64,000 bases of DNA from Pedobacter sp. D749 (GCF_019317285.1 NZ_CP079218.1:3162001-3226000); one strand, 5' to 3'. Positions 17,912 through 27,129 are shown, numbered from the stretch's first letter. Made by a program: numbers and translations. The notes: a model not told the origin generated them from the letters alone.

Positions 17912-19105
17912 TTATTTGGATACATATACGGTTCGTCCTTTTAAATCGAAACGAGCTTCCCCTGTTGATTCCACGATTTCAAGCACCTTTGACAATTTAT
18001 CAAACCTCGACACTTGACCACTAAAACGCTGGGTGGTTTTTTCACCGAGGTAAACAACCTCCAAATTATACCAGCGACTGATCATTTTCATGATTGTTTC
18101 GATGTTTTCACTTTCGATTACAAATTCATTATTTTTCCAGGCAACAGCCAGATCGGTATCCGTTTCACTAATCGTTATTTTGCCAGCGGATAGCTTTGCT
18201 TGTTGCCCTGGTTTTAGCAATTTGTAGTTACCCGATGCTGAGAGCTTTACGCTTCCTTCCAGCAAGGTGGTTTTTTCAACTTCATCATCGGCATAGCTGC
18301 TGATGTTAAAATGAGTTCCTAATACTTCTACTTCCTGCCGGCCTGTCTTTACAATAAATGGATGTTGCTTATCCTTCGCCACTTCAAAATACCCTTCACC
18401 ACTAAGGGTAACTATACGCTGTCCGTTTTGAATGAGGGAGGTGGTATAGGTGAGGCTGGAAGCGGCATTTAAATATACAAGTGATCCGTCAGGCAACCGC
18501 ACCTGATAGGTTTCGCCACGGGCGGTAGACAGGGTATTGGTAGCATTTGGATCCGAACCCTTTTCACTAACCTGGTACACCAGTTTGCCGTCGCCTGATT
18601 TAGTGATGATTATTCCGGATTCTCTTCCTATTTCACCTTTGGACGCATTTGCTAAGCTGACCTTCCTGCCATTTGCCAGGGTAAGTGTAGCACCATAGCC
18701 CCCTGACTTGATATCATATAAAGTAACTTTGGGAACAGTGGCAACCTTTTCCGGTTGGTTGTTGAAAAAATAAACACCCAGGTACACTACAGCTAAAACT
18801 GCAGCAACAGCAACAATTTTTAACCAAAGTTTAAGTATTTTATTCTTCCCTTCTGGTACGGCATGTGCTGATTCATGAATCTGAACAAACAAATCATGGT
18901 CAACCTTTTCCAATACCCCGGCAATGGCTAAATCATTTTCATAGTGTTCATCCTGTATTGCTAAGGCGCCGATGATGAGATCTTTCAACACCTCCTGATC
19001 TTCGTCAAGTTGAAAATAATTCATCAGACGCTGGGTTTCTTCGGGACTACAGGTATTATCCAGGTGTTTTTTGAAGAGTATATGAAGTTGTTCAAATGGT
19101 TTCAA
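17912..19105 (-). CDS. FecR family anti-sigma regulator
   Basis: A 397-residue inner-membrane protein. The N-terminal ~85 residues are cytoplasmic and helical (anti-sigma part, DDLFVQIHESAHAV). A single membrane segment follows at ~90-111 (IVAVAAVLAVVYLGVYFF). The FecR domain is recognisable in the periplasmic part (ARGETYQVRLPDGSLVYLNA, VTLSGEGYFEVAKDKQHPF). A C-terminal DUF4974-type domain follows (NIETIMKMISRWYNLEVVYLG). It should bind the STN domain of the SusC protein and release the sigma factor when substrate is bound. It sits between sigma and SusC, the canonical order. Confidence 0.95.
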   Translation of the reverse strand: MKPFEQLHILFKKHLDNTCSPEETQRLMNYFQLDEDQEVLKDLIIGALAIQDEHYENDLAIAGVLEKVDHDLFVQIHESAHAVPEGKNKILKLWLKIVAVAAVLAVVYLGVYFFNNQPEKVATVPKVTLYDIKSGGYGATLTLANGRKVSLANASKGEIGRESGIIITKSGDGKLVYQVSEKGSDPNATNTLSTARGETYQVRLPDGSLVYLNAASSLTYTTSLIQNGQRIVTLSGEGYFEVAKDKQHPFIVKTGRQEVEVLGTHFNISSYADDEVEKTTLLEGSVKLSASGNYKLLKPGQQAKLSAGKITISETDTDLAVAWKNNEFVIESENIETIMKMISRWYNLEVVYLGEKTTQRFSGQVSRFDKLSKVLEIVESTGEARFDLKGRTVYVSK

Positions 19106-19200
19106 GGTTCGATTTTTACAGCTAATACGGAGCTGCGCAAAAATATCCTTAGTCTCTTAACAAAAAATTAACAATTAATTTCCAAAAACAACGATCAGGA

Positions 19201-19800
19201 TCAAAATCCTTTGCATAAAACAGCCAAAACTATCGAAATGGTAAGTGTGGGTGAATCTCTAAAATAGGTTTTAAGAAATCTATTGGCCTGCAGCATGTGG
19301 CTACTGATGGTTTTAGCATTAATGCCCATAATCTGCTCTACTTCTTTATAAGATTTACCCTCTAATTTGCAGAGTGTAAATACCATTTTACGCTGTGGGG
19401 GCATCAGGTCTATGGCTTTCTGCAATTTTTGAGCATCTTCTTTACTCAGCAAATCTTCTTCAACGTGAAGATATAATTCTGAACCTGAAGCAACCATTTT
19501 AGTTAACAAACGTTTGTCTTTCGCTACTTTCCGGAAATAATCATGTACCAGGTTCTCTGCTATACGAAAGAGATAAGATTTAAAAGATTTTTCGGCATCA
19601 ATCTGTGTCCGCACCTCCCATATTTTAAAAAAAAGCTCTTGCAGCACTTCTTTTACCAGGTCGTCAGATTTGAGAAGTTTAAATAAATTTCCAGCGATCC
19701 GGTATTTATAGTTATTGTATAGGATTTCAAATGCCCGCTCGTCACCATTTTTTAATTGAAGTAATAAAGACTTTTCATCGGTGTGATTAACGTTGATCAT
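19201..19800 (-). CDS. ECF RNA polymerase sigma factor
   Basis: A 199-residue sigma-70 family factor with region 2 (GDERAFEILYNNYKYRI through KSYLFRIAENLVHDYFRK) and region 4 (LPPQRKMVF-like MPPQRKMVFTLCKLEGKSYKEV, HTH ISSHMLQANRFLKTY). The C-terminus is a short hydrophobic tail (TLTISIVLAVLCKGF), common in Bacteroidota ECF factors paired with FecR and possibly a membrane tether. It heads the FecR-SusC-SusD locus, 95 bp before FecR, and is expected to direct transcription of SusC. A TATATTTG box matching the Bacteroidota -7 element overlaps the start region. Confidence 0.95.
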   Translation of the reverse strand: MINVNHTDEKSLLLQLKNGDERAFEILYNNYKYRIAGNLFKLLKSDDLVKEVLQELFFKIWEVRTQIDAEKSFKSYLFRIAENLVHDYFRKVAKDKRLLTKMVASGSELYLHVEEDLLSKEDAQKLQKAIDLMPPQRKMVFTLCKLEGKSYKEVEQIMGINAKTISSHMLQANRFLKTYFRDSPTLTISIVLAVLCKGF

Positions 19801-20049
19801 TCGTCTGGCAAATATACATTAACTTGAAAAGACAAGGTAGTTATAATTTTGGAAACGCAGTGCCGCGTTATTTAACTATAGTTATTTTGATATTGATCAA
19901 ATATTCCTCGCAATGGAAATGAAAGCCTAAACAACAAGGATATGACTGAAGATTTATCCTTTGTGATCTTAGGCTAAGTATTGAGGTTAATTAATGAACT
20001 TTAAAAAGCCAGTTCAAATTTGACTGTACGCATTAAATCCAATTTGGAA

Positions 20050-20937
20050 TTAATTAATTTTTAATTGGGTATAGTGTTTAATAAACCATATTAATGCCGT
20101 GTTTTTGTTGGATTCTTTATAAGCCAATACCACCTCTGTATTAACAGGAATGGCATCAATTTCAATAAAAGATACCTTTAATTGTGCATATTGCTTTTTT
20201 AGTGATAATGGCAAAATAGATACACCCAGACCCGCTTCTACCAATTGTAATATAGAGTGTACGTTGTTAGCCTCGTGGGTAATATCCGGACTAAAACCCA
20301 TTCTCTGACAAATCTCGATGAGTTTCTGGTTATACTGGGGTGCAAAATCTTTATTAAAGAATATAAATGGACTTTTTTTCAAAAAATCTGCAAGTTGTTG
20401 CTGGTCATCAATTTTTTGATCTGTTATGGGGATAACCACTACAAAGGGATCAAAAAACAAAGATTCTACTTTCAATTTCTCGGATAAAACCGGAGCTCTT
20501 AAAATCCCAACATCCAGGCTGCCATGTTCCAATGCTTTAATCTGGGTGAGTGTAGGTACTTCAAACAAACTCGTTTTTAGATAAGGAAATTCCTGATGCA
20601 TCAATTTTAAAATTTCTGCAAGGTGCGATTGGTAAACCGAACTGATATAACCGATCCTTAATTCGCCGCTAACGCCTTCATGAATTTTACGAACCACTTC
20701 TTTACTTTCTTCCAGCTTGTTAAACATGGTATCAACCTCACTCTTAAAATATTTGCCGGCGTTTGTTAATGCCACCCGCTTATTATTCCGAACAAACAGC
20801 TGTACACCAAGCTCTTCTTCCAGCTCTTTAATCTGCCTGCTCAAAGGCGGTTGCGAGATAAAAAGTTTGGTTGCTGCTTTGGTAAAATGAAGTTCTTCTG
20901 CAACAGTTTTAAAATACAACAGATGTCTGAGTTCCAT
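20050..20937 (-). CDS. LysR family transcriptional regulator
   Basis: A 295-residue protein with the LysR N-terminal winged helix (MELRHLLYFKTVAEELHFTKAATKLFISQPPLSRQIKELE) and the periplasmic-binding-like effector domain from ~90 on (SGELRIGYISSVYQSHLAEIL, GSLDVGILRAPV, GLGVSILPLS). It is divergent from the methyltransferase gene, 90 bp away. That gap has direct repeats ATTGATAT and an AT-rich inverted segment, a plausible LysR operator, so it probably regulates itself and the methyltransferase. The effector is unknown. Confidence 0.93.
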   Translation of the reverse strand: MELRHLLYFKTVAEELHFTKAATKLFISQPPLSRQIKELEEELGVQLFVRNNKRVALTNAGKYFKSEVDTMFNKLEESKEVVRKIHEGVSGELRIGYISSVYQSHLAEILKLMHQEFPYLKTSLFEVPTLTQIKALEHGSLDVGILRAPVLSEKLKVESLFFDPFVVVIPITDQKIDDQQQLADFLKKSPFIFFNKDFAPQYNQKLIEICQRMGFSPDITHEANNVHSILQLVEAGLGVSILPLSLKKQYAQLKVSFIEIDAIPVNTEVVLAYKESNKNTALIWFIKHYTQLKIN

Positions 20938-21027
20938 AACTATAATACTTAACAGGTATTGATATATGCAAAAATTGATATTTTACAAATATGATCAACA
21001 GCACTAACTTTACAAAAAATTAAAGCA

Positions 21028-21750
21028 ATGAACAAAGATTATTCGCATAAAGCAACAAATGAAGAAATCAAAACAAGGTTTGATAACGATGTAGAACGTT
21101 TCTCGAACTTAGAAAGCGGTCAACAAACCACTATCGACGCACCACTTACCATGGAGCTTTGCACCGGAGCAGCCAAATATATTAATCCGGATGCCCAGGA
21201 ACTGTTGGATATTGGATGTGGTGCGGGCAATTACACATTAAAAATGCTCAGCAAAATCCCAAATCTTAACTGTACACTGAACGACTTGAGTTTACCGATG
21301 CTGGAACGTGCAAATGATAGGGTATCGGAACAAACTACCGGAACAGTAACCGTTATACAGGAAGATATGCGAAACCTTAATTTACCTGACAATCATTTCG
21401 ATATTGTACTGGCCGCAGCAACATTTCATCATTTGCGTACTGATGCCGATTGGGAACTTGTTTTTACTAAAGTTTACCGCGCCTTAAAACCCGGTGGCAG
21501 TATCTGGATTTCAGACCTCATTGCCCACGATTCTGTATTGATCGATAATCTTTTTCAAGATCAATATGGGGCCTACCTCGAAACACTTGGTGGTGAAGCC
21601 TATAAGCAAAAGGTATTTGATTATATTGAATATGAAGATACCCCCCGTTCTTTAAACTATCAGCTGGCATTACTGCAAAAAGTTGGGTTTAACGTTACCG
21701 AGATACTGCATAAAAACTCTTATTTTGCAGCCTTTGGTGCGATAAAATAA
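21028..21750 (+). CDS. Class I SAM-dependent methyltransferase
   Basis: A 240-residue cytoplasmic protein. The SAM motif I is LLDIGCGAGNYTLKML (~residues 69-84), motif II lies around LNDLSLPMLERAND and motif III around NHFDIVLAAATFHHL, giving a Methyltransf_12/25-type Rossmann fold of normal length. The C-terminal part (GGEAYKQKVFDYIEYEDTPRS) resembles small-molecule or tRNA uridine-modifying relatives, but no substrate can be assigned. Divergent from the LysR gene, which suggests control by an inducer linked to its substrate. Confidence 0.88.
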   Translation: MNKDYSHKATNEEIKTRFDNDVERFSNLESGQQTTIDAPLTMELCTGAAKYINPDAQELLDIGCGAGNYTLKMLSKIPNLNCTLNDLSLPMLERANDRVSEQTTGTVTVIQEDMRNLNLPDNHFDIVLAAATFHHLRTDADWELVFTKVYRALKPGGSIWISDLIAHDSVLIDNLFQDQYGAYLETLGGEAYKQKVFDYIEYEDTPRSLNYQLALLQKVGFNVTEILHKNSYFAAFGAIK

Positions 21751-21891
21751 AACGATTCTGCCAGGTAATATTACAATCATTACCAGGCATAATCTCCACT
21801 AAGATTAATGAATAGCAAGAATAATTCTATTTTAAAAAACGAGAATCCCGGGTTTATTTTTAATAAATGATTTAATTGACCTCCTACCAAA

Positions 21892-22128
21892 TTAAGGGTA
21901 GCCAGGTTTAAAACTTTTACTTAATATAGTTAATTCATCTTGATTGATCAGATTCGGATCTTCGAACTGTAGCTTTAAAAAGTTAACCGGAACTTTTAAA
22001 GTACCATTTGTAGTACGCAATATGCAAGCTTCTTCATTCGCTGTGGAGGATACATAATGACCGATTTCGGATTCAATTTCAGATAAACGGATTAGCAATT
22101 CGTAATAGATGTAGAGTGGGATATTCAC
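21892..22128 (-). CDS. Small hypothetical protein
   Basis: A 78-residue product, mostly soluble, with no signal peptide and no recognised domain. It has a plausible amphipathic N-terminal helix (YYELLIRLSEIESEIGHYV) followed by beta-type sequence (ACILRTTNGTLKVPVNFLKLQF). It stands alone between the methyltransferase gene (convergent) and the PiT leader (divergent). Composition looks protein-like and no other frame competes here. Confidence 0.5.
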   Translation of the reverse strand: MNIPLYIYYELLIRLSEIESEIGHYVSSTANEEACILRTTNGTLKVPVNFLKLQFEDPNLINQDELTILSKSFKPGYP

Positions 22129-22521
22129 AACGCAAAGTTACCACAATAAAAAGCAAACATTTAATTATTGTTACATTAACATTAATTCATCTGCTAACCA
22201 TAAATTAACAGTAAGCATTTTTTTCATTTAAGCTCATCAACCGGGGTTTAAAACTTAATCCCTGCTTAACAATAGTAGTTTTAAGTTTGCTGTTAAAATC
22301 AGAAAGGTTATGAAAAAACGCTCAACTCACTTAATCAACTCACTTAAAAAGAATGGTTTATTTCGGATAACAATGCACCTGCAGAAGAGTTAAAAAACAA
22401 CCACCCACTTTAACGTATTGATAACAATCTTTTAACATTCAAAACGATTTAAATCAGTTAGTTATTCAGTTATTTGAAAGCGCAGATATTGATCTGCAAC
22501 ATCAATATCCAAACTGATTTT
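22129..22521 (+). promoter_or_regulatory. Leader region of the PiT phosphate transporter
   Basis: Contains TTAAC-type half-sites (22176-22180, 22194-22198, 22205-22209), the last two spaced 11 bp, a Pho-box-like arrangement. A match to the Bacteroidota -7 box, TAAGTTTG, is at 22282-22289, but without a clear TTG -33 element. A 27-codon frame (22310-22393, MKKRSTHLINSLKKNGLF...) lies in the leader. A -1 shift within it opens a natural-looking continuation EWFISDNNAPAEELKNNHPL. Confidence 0.4.
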
Positions 22522-23940
22522 ATGCCGTCTTTTTGCACTGTTATACCCTTTTTAGGGAACACCAATTTAAGTACCCCTCTTGCCATTGTTTTTATCGTTT
22601 GTCTGCTTGCCGTAGTCGGATTTGAGTTTGTAAATGGTTTCCATGATACTGCCAATGCTGTAGCTACTGTAATTTATACCAAAGCTTTAAAACCTGTTAT
22701 CGCCATCCCCTGGTCGGGATTTTGGAATTTCATGGGTGTATTTACCGGAGGAATAGCCGTAGCGATGGGTATTTTAAAACTCGTTCCGCTTGATGCTTTA
22801 ATGAACCTTCCTGTTGGCGTTGGCGCTGCAATGGTTTTGGCTGTTTTACTGGCCTCTATCGCCTGGAACCTGGGCACCTGGTACCTGGGCATCCCCTGCT
22901 CGAGTTCGCATACCATGATTGGTGCCATGATTGGTGCAGGTTTGGCTTTTACCTGGTACTACGGTGGCCAGGGCGTAAACTGGGGCAAGGCCGAAGAAAT
23001 CGGTTTATCGCTCATTTTGTCCCCTATTATCGGTTTTGGCCTGGCCATGTTGCTGATGTACTTTTTAAAACATGTGGTTAAATACCATGCCCTTTTTCAT
23101 ATCCCAACAGGCGAGAACGACCGTCCGCCCTTATTGATCAGGGGTTTATTGATTACCACCTGTACTTTAGTAAGCTTTTTCCACGGCAGTAACGATGGAC
23201 AGAAAGGTGTGGGTTTGTTGATGCTGATCCTCATTGCTTTTCTCCCTGCAAAATTTGCCGTGAACCACCATATCCCCAATGATAAAGTATTGTTCCAGCT
23301 TAACCAAACTGAACAACTGCTGCAAAAAACAGCAAAACTTAATCAAGGTAAAATACTCGATATTACCGCTCTTGTAAAGGAAATAGACCAAGCGAAATTC
23401 CACCTTTCCCTTAAAAATGAAACCGACAAGAAAAACACTTATCTTTTCCGTAAACAGATTGAAGAGGTTATTGCTGCTATAAAAACAGTAAGGGAAGATA
23501 AAACATTGGTAATTAACACAACCGACGATCAACTCCTTCATGATAATGCTTCCGAATTATCGAAACTGGTAGAATTTGCACCACTTTGGGTAATTCTTGT
23601 CATTTCGATTTCACTCGGACTAGGCACCATGATCGGTTGGAAACGCATAGCGGTTACTATTGGCGAAAAAATCGGTAACGAGCATTTAAATTATGCCCAG
23701 GGTGCTACTTCAGAAATTGTGGCAGCTTCTACCATTGGCCTGAGCACCGCTTTTGGCTTGCCGGTAAGTACCACACACGTATTATCGAGCGGTATAGCTG
23801 GTGCAATGGTGGCTTCTGGCGGACGAAAAAACCTGAACAGTAACACACTTAAAAATATTGGATTGGCCTGGGTGCTTACCTTGCCGGTATCGATTATATT
23901 GGCTATTTTGTTATTCATGCTTTTTCACCTGTTTATTTAA
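22522..23940 (+). CDS. PiT family inorganic phosphate transporter
   Basis: I start at the ATG for MPSFCTVIPF; an in-frame ATG 16 codons earlier adds no recognisable sequence. The ~472-residue protein has both PiT signatures: GFEFVNGFHDTANAVATVIYT near the N-terminus and FGLPVSTTHVLSSGIAGAM near the C-terminus, plus STMIGA-like and FFHGSNDGQKGVG blocks. Ten or so membrane segments flank a ~110-residue cytoplasmic loop rich in charged helices (KTAKLNQGKILDITALVKEIDQ). It imports phosphate with cations as a low-affinity system. The universal stress gene follows 27 bp later. Confidence 0.95.
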   Translation: MPSFCTVIPFLGNTNLSTPLAIVFIVCLLAVVGFEFVNGFHDTANAVATVIYTKALKPVIAIPWSGFWNFMGVFTGGIAVAMGILKLVPLDALMNLPVGVGAAMVLAVLLASIAWNLGTWYLGIPCSSSHTMIGAMIGAGLAFTWYYGGQGVNWGKAEEIGLSLILSPIIGFGLAMLLMYFLKHVVKYHALFHIPTGENDRPPLLIRGLLITTCTLVSFFHGSNDGQKGVGLLMLILIAFLPAKFAVNHHIPNDKVLFQLNQTEQLLQKTAKLNQGKILDITALVKEIDQAKFHLSLKNETDKKNTYLFRKQIEEVIAAIKTVREDKTLVINTTDDQLLHDNASELSKLVEFAPLWVILVISISLGLGTMIGWKRIAVTIGEKIGNEHLNYAQGATSEIVAASTIGLSTAFGLPVSTTHVLSSGIAGAMVASGGRKNLNSNTLKNIGLAWVLTLPVSIILAILLFMLFHLFI

Positions 23941-23967
23941 CAGTTTTAAAATATTATTCTCCAAAAA

Positions 23968-24789
23968 ATGAAACAGATACTTGTAGCAACGGATTTTTCA
24001 AGAAGTGCAGGAAATGCCCTCTCCTATGCACTGGCCATGGCAAAAACGCTGAAAATGGAAGTTGTAGCCATTCACGCCATCCATCCTACCGAAGGTATAA
24101 ATAACAGTACCTACAATGCCATTTTTATCGAATCTTATTACGGAAATAAAAGAGCTGCTTTAAAAGAATGGGCTGAAAACATCCGTGAAAGGGAAAACCT
24201 TAAAGATGTAAAGCTCGAAACAATATGTGATGTTGGTTTTTTAAAAACAGTAATTACCAAACATACCGAAACCAATCCGGTAGAGCTTTTGGTAATGGGC
24301 ATTACGGGTGCCACCGGGATCAGCGGAATTGTAGGCAGCAACGCCAGCATGGCGGTTACCAAAATGCGGATCCCAACATTAATTGTTCCTTTGGAGAGCA
24401 GTTTTACCAATTTCCCGATTATTACGCTGGCCACTGATTACGAAACCGTATTATCGCCAAAAGATATTACCGCCCTTAGCGAACTGTTAAAAGCCTCTGG
24501 AACGAGGAAAATGCAGGTACTTTATGTGGCCGAAAAATCGGATGAAGTACACATACAGACGGGTGAAAAACGGATCAGGGATCTTTTGCCAGATACGGAG
24601 ATCGAATTTAACTACATTATGGACAGCAGTGCCCCAAATGGCATTATGGATTTCATTAAAAGTAACCATACCGATATCCTTTGCTTGGTTAAACACCATC
24701 ACAATATTATTTACCGCTTATTTACCAGCAGCACTGTTAATCAGGTAATGAACAAAACGGTGAAGGCTATTTTGGTATTGCACGAATAG
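23968..24789 (+). CDS. Tandem-domain universal stress protein
   Basis: A 273-residue protein with two UspA domains. The first (residues 1-~145) begins MKQILVATDFSRSAGNALSYAL and ends in the ATP-binding loop MGITGATGISGIVGSNAS, then IPTLIVPLE. The second (~150-273) is shorter and lacks a clear G-x2-G-x9-G loop. Cytoplasmic and possibly nucleotide-binding. The short gap after PiT suggests one transcript, a pairing I have no functional explanation for beyond stress or energy status. Confidence 0.9.
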   Translation: MKQILVATDFSRSAGNALSYALAMAKTLKMEVVAIHAIHPTEGINNSTYNAIFIESYYGNKRAALKEWAENIRERENLKDVKLETICDVGFLKTVITKHTETNPVELLVMGITGATGISGIVGSNASMAVTKMRIPTLIVPLESSFTNFPIITLATDYETVLSPKDITALSELLKASGTRKMQVLYVAEKSDEVHIQTGEKRIRDLLPDTEIEFNYIMDSSAPNGIMDFIKSNHTDILCLVKHHHNIIYRLFTSSTVNQVMNKTVKAILVLHE

Positions 24790-25749
24790 TTTTTTAGTCC
24801 AGAGTCGGGAGTCCGGAGTCTTTAGTTGATTGACGCTAAAGCAATGATAAAAAATCAATAAGCAATGAATGTTCTCCCTGGATACATTTCTTTCCACTCA
24901 TTGTCATCCTGAGCGCAGTCGAAGGATCTTTCAACATGGAAAATGTAAGATGTATAATGGAATTAAATGATCAATTAGCGACAGCTACTAAAACTTTATA
25001 TTCTCCCCTCGGCACACTCCCATCGATCAATTTGTCATCCTGAATGCAATGAAGGATCTTTAAGGATGGAAAATGTAAGAGGGATGATGGAAATGAATCA
25101 CCAATGAGCAATTTTCAATGAGCAATGAGCAACCGCCATTAGAACATTACATCCTTTTTCGGCACACTCCCATCGATCAATTTGTCATCCTGAATGCAAT
25201 GAAGGATCTTTAAGGATGGAAAATGTAAGAGGGATGATGGAAATGAATCACCAATGAGCAATTTTCAATGAGCAATTAGCAACCGCCATTAGAACATTAC
25301 ATCCTTTTTCGGCACACTCCCATCAATCAATTTGTCATCCTGAATGCAATGAAGGATCTTTAAGGATGGAAAATGTAAGAGGATTGATGGAAATGAATCA
25401 CCAATTTTCAATGAGCAATTAGCGAGCGCCATTAGAACATTACATCCTTTTTCGGCCACTCCCATCGATCAATTTGTCATCCTGAATGCAATGAAGGATC
25501 TTTTATAATGAAAATGATTATATAGATCTCTCCTTTTCGCTTTGCTCCGGTCGAGATGACAACTTTTCTAATAAAATCTCCAGCTTGTAAATTTTTAAAT
25601 AAAATCTTAATGTCCTTAATTTCTTAATGGTCAAAACGAGTAAGAACCAACAAATTAAAATGACTAAATGGCAACTACTGCTTCAACAATTTAACAATGA
25701 AATAAATAGGCAATTTTCAGCTCCTAACAAACCAATGACTAATAAACAT
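24790..25749. other. Intergenic region holding a 150-bp tandem repeat array
   Basis: No credible gene is present; a 70-codon plus-strand frame at the right end is low-complexity and overlaps the opposite-strand gene. Most of the region is the repeat array annotated separately, and a final hairpin word (ctttgctccggtcgagatgac) follows it. Confidence 0.7.
24900..25510. repeat. Tandem array of ~150-bp units
   Basis: Units begin catcgatcaatttgtcatcc at 25021, 25171, 25321 (one base changed) and 25463, so the period is 150, 150 and 142 bp. A diverged unit precedes at ~24890 and the last is truncated. Each contains tcctgaatgcaatgaaggatc, a decayed form of the gtcatcctgagcgcagtcgaa palindrome kept in the first unit, and the reiterated words caatgagcaat. 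Too long and spacerless for CRISPR. Confidence 0.85.
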
Positions 25750-26091
25750 CTATCTCCTTACCTTCTTATAAAGCCTCTCGATTTTTTTAGCATCCTTTTT
25801 AAAGGTTTGGATATAATCTTCTATTTCCTTTTTAGATAAGGTTTCTACCTTCGCCTTAACATCATCCTTAAAACGACCTACAGCAAGTAGTTGGTTTTTA
25901 TTATCGCGAAATTTCACATTAGGAAAAAGTTCGGTGATGTGGCGCTTATTCCTTTCCCTGATCTCGCTCAGTTTAGTAAAGGATTTTGGATGTTTGTCGC
26001 TGTTAATGTCTGTAAGTGAATCATAATAGTCGTAATCGCCGATGTAATTGATAAGATTTAGGGTAACAATGTTCGGATCCATATTGTACAT
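25750..26091 (-). CDS. Hypothetical basic protein
   Basis: A 113-residue product with no signal peptide. It is rich in lysine and charged residues, with a helical C-terminal half (VEKVETLSKKEIEDYIQTFKKDAKKIERLYKKVRR-type sequence). The middle (FPNVKFRDNKNQLLAVGRFKDD) looks like a small folded domain. I recognise no family. Composition and length suggest a real gene rather than a chance frame. It is divergent from the small membrane protein gene 80 bp away. Confidence 0.55.
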   Translation of the reverse strand: MYNMDPNIVTLNLINYIGDYDYYDSLTDINSDKHPKSFTKLSEIRERNKRHITELFPNVKFRDNKNQLLAVGRFKDDVKAKVETLSKKEIEDYIQTFKKDAKKIERLYKKVRR

Positions 26092-26171
26092 TTGTTTCAG
26101 TTAAATATAGGATTTTGTGTTCAGAATACAAGAAGTAACAGCATTTTTATAAGATAATTGGAGTTAATAAT

Positions 26172-26429
26172 ATGAAATTAGCAATGTCTATTATTGGGTG
26201 GTCTGGAGTGGTATTTTGCACCCTCGGATACCTTTTATTAAGTATGAAATTAATCCGCGCAGATTCAATTTCCTTCCAGGCACTTAATATTATGGGTGGA
26301 TTATGCCTCGCAGTTACTGCCCTTGATACCCATGACCTTCCCAATGCAGCAGCAAATGTACTCTGGATGTCTATCGGTTTATTTGCTTTAAGCCGTCAGT
26401 TTAGCAAACGGGAGCAGAAACAACCTTAA
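26172..26429 (+). CDS. CBU_0592-like small membrane protein
   Basis: An 85-residue protein with three predicted membrane segments (SIIGWSGVVFCTLGYLLLS, SFQALNIMGGLCLAVTAL, AAANVLWMSIGLFALS). The pattern G-W-x-G ... G-Y-L-L-L-S ... N-x-x-G-G ... P-N-A-A-x-N-x-x-W resembles the CBU_0592 domain family of unknown function. Its 3' end overlaps the convergent TetR gene by 29 bp. Confidence 0.7.
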   Translation: MKLAMSIIGWSGVVFCTLGYLLLSMKLIRADSISFQALNIMGGLCLAVTALDTHDLPNAAANVLWMSIGLFALSRQFSKREQKQP

Positions 26430-27024
26430 CTGGAGGTATGCAAAGTGTATCGTAGGCTTTTTGCTTATAATAGGCTAAACGTTCCGAATAAGCTTTTTTA
26501 TCACTTTCCATCGAAAGATAAAAATAAACCCCATCAACCATTACAAAAATAAAATCTGCAGCAACCTGTGGGTTATCTACATTTGTAATGCATTGTGCAT
26601 TGCATTGTTCGATCAACAGCGCAAGTTTATTGCGCAACGAATCCAGAATCAACTTATATTTTAGCTTGATTTTTTTTTCCCTGAATGCCAAAGCATAAAA
26701 AGTATAAAATAAACCGTCATCAAAAAGCAGGTTCCATTTTTTAGAAAACAACATTTCTATAGTTTTCTGTAAGTCATCCAGGCTTGCCTGTCCTTTATGT
26801 TTGATGGTATAAATCAATAAATATCGGTCTAGTATGTGGTCGATCAATTCGTAAGTGAGTCCTTCCTTGGTTTCAAAATAATGAATAATAAGGCTTGGGT
26901 TAATATCCATCACCTTGGCAATCTTGGCAATAGATGTATTTTCATAACCTTCTTTTTTGGCTACCTGATAAAATACTTTAATAATTTCCAGTCGTCTGGT
27001 CTCTTTTAGGCTTTTGCGTCCCAT
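26401..27024 (-). CDS. TetR/AcrR family regulator
   Basis: A 207-residue repressor with the TetR helix-turn-helix at residues ~8-55 (RRLEIIKVFYQVAKKEGYENTSIAKIAKVMDINPSLIIHYFETKEGL). The ligand-binding part is helical. It is divergent from the SusC remnant and the SusCD locus, with two palindromes in the 190-bp gap, so it probably represses itself and whatever starts at 27217. An unusual feature is that the target-side gene has been truncated. Confidence 0.9.
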   Translation of the reverse strand: MGRKSLKETRRLEIIKVFYQVAKKEGYENTSIAKIAKVMDINPSLIIHYFETKEGLTYELIDHILDRYLLIYTIKHKGQASLDDLQKTIEMLFSKKWNLLFDDGLFYTFYALAFREKKIKLKYKLILDSLRNKLALLIEQCNAQCITNVDNPQVAADFIFVMVDGVYFYLSMESDKKAYSERLAYYKQKAYDTLCIPPVKVVSAPVC

Positions 27025-27099
27025 TATTCAGTTAATTTAATTGAGCAAACTACTCAAAAATAGCTTGATTCTGCAAATCTATTTTATTAATAGATTGAA

Positions 27100-27125
27100 T
27101 GAACGTTCAATTAATATATTAATTG
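27100..27125. promoter_or_regulatory. Overlapping palindromes, candidate TetR operator
   Basis: TGAACGTTCA (27100-27109) is a perfect 10-bp palindrome and overlaps CAATTAATATATTAATTG (27108-27125), a perfect 18-bp palindrome. They are 76-101 bp from the TetR start and ~92 bp before the remnant ATG. Two-fold symmetry fits a TetR dimer site. Confidence 0.5.
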
Positions 27126-27129
27126 AATC

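Noticed and set aside
24900..25510. CRISPR-like array
   Set aside because: Units are 150 bp and continuous, without unique spacers, and no cas gene is in the window.
25627..25839. 70-codon plus-strand frame
   Set aside because: Low-complexity, runs into the opposite-strand hypothetical gene, which has the better composition.
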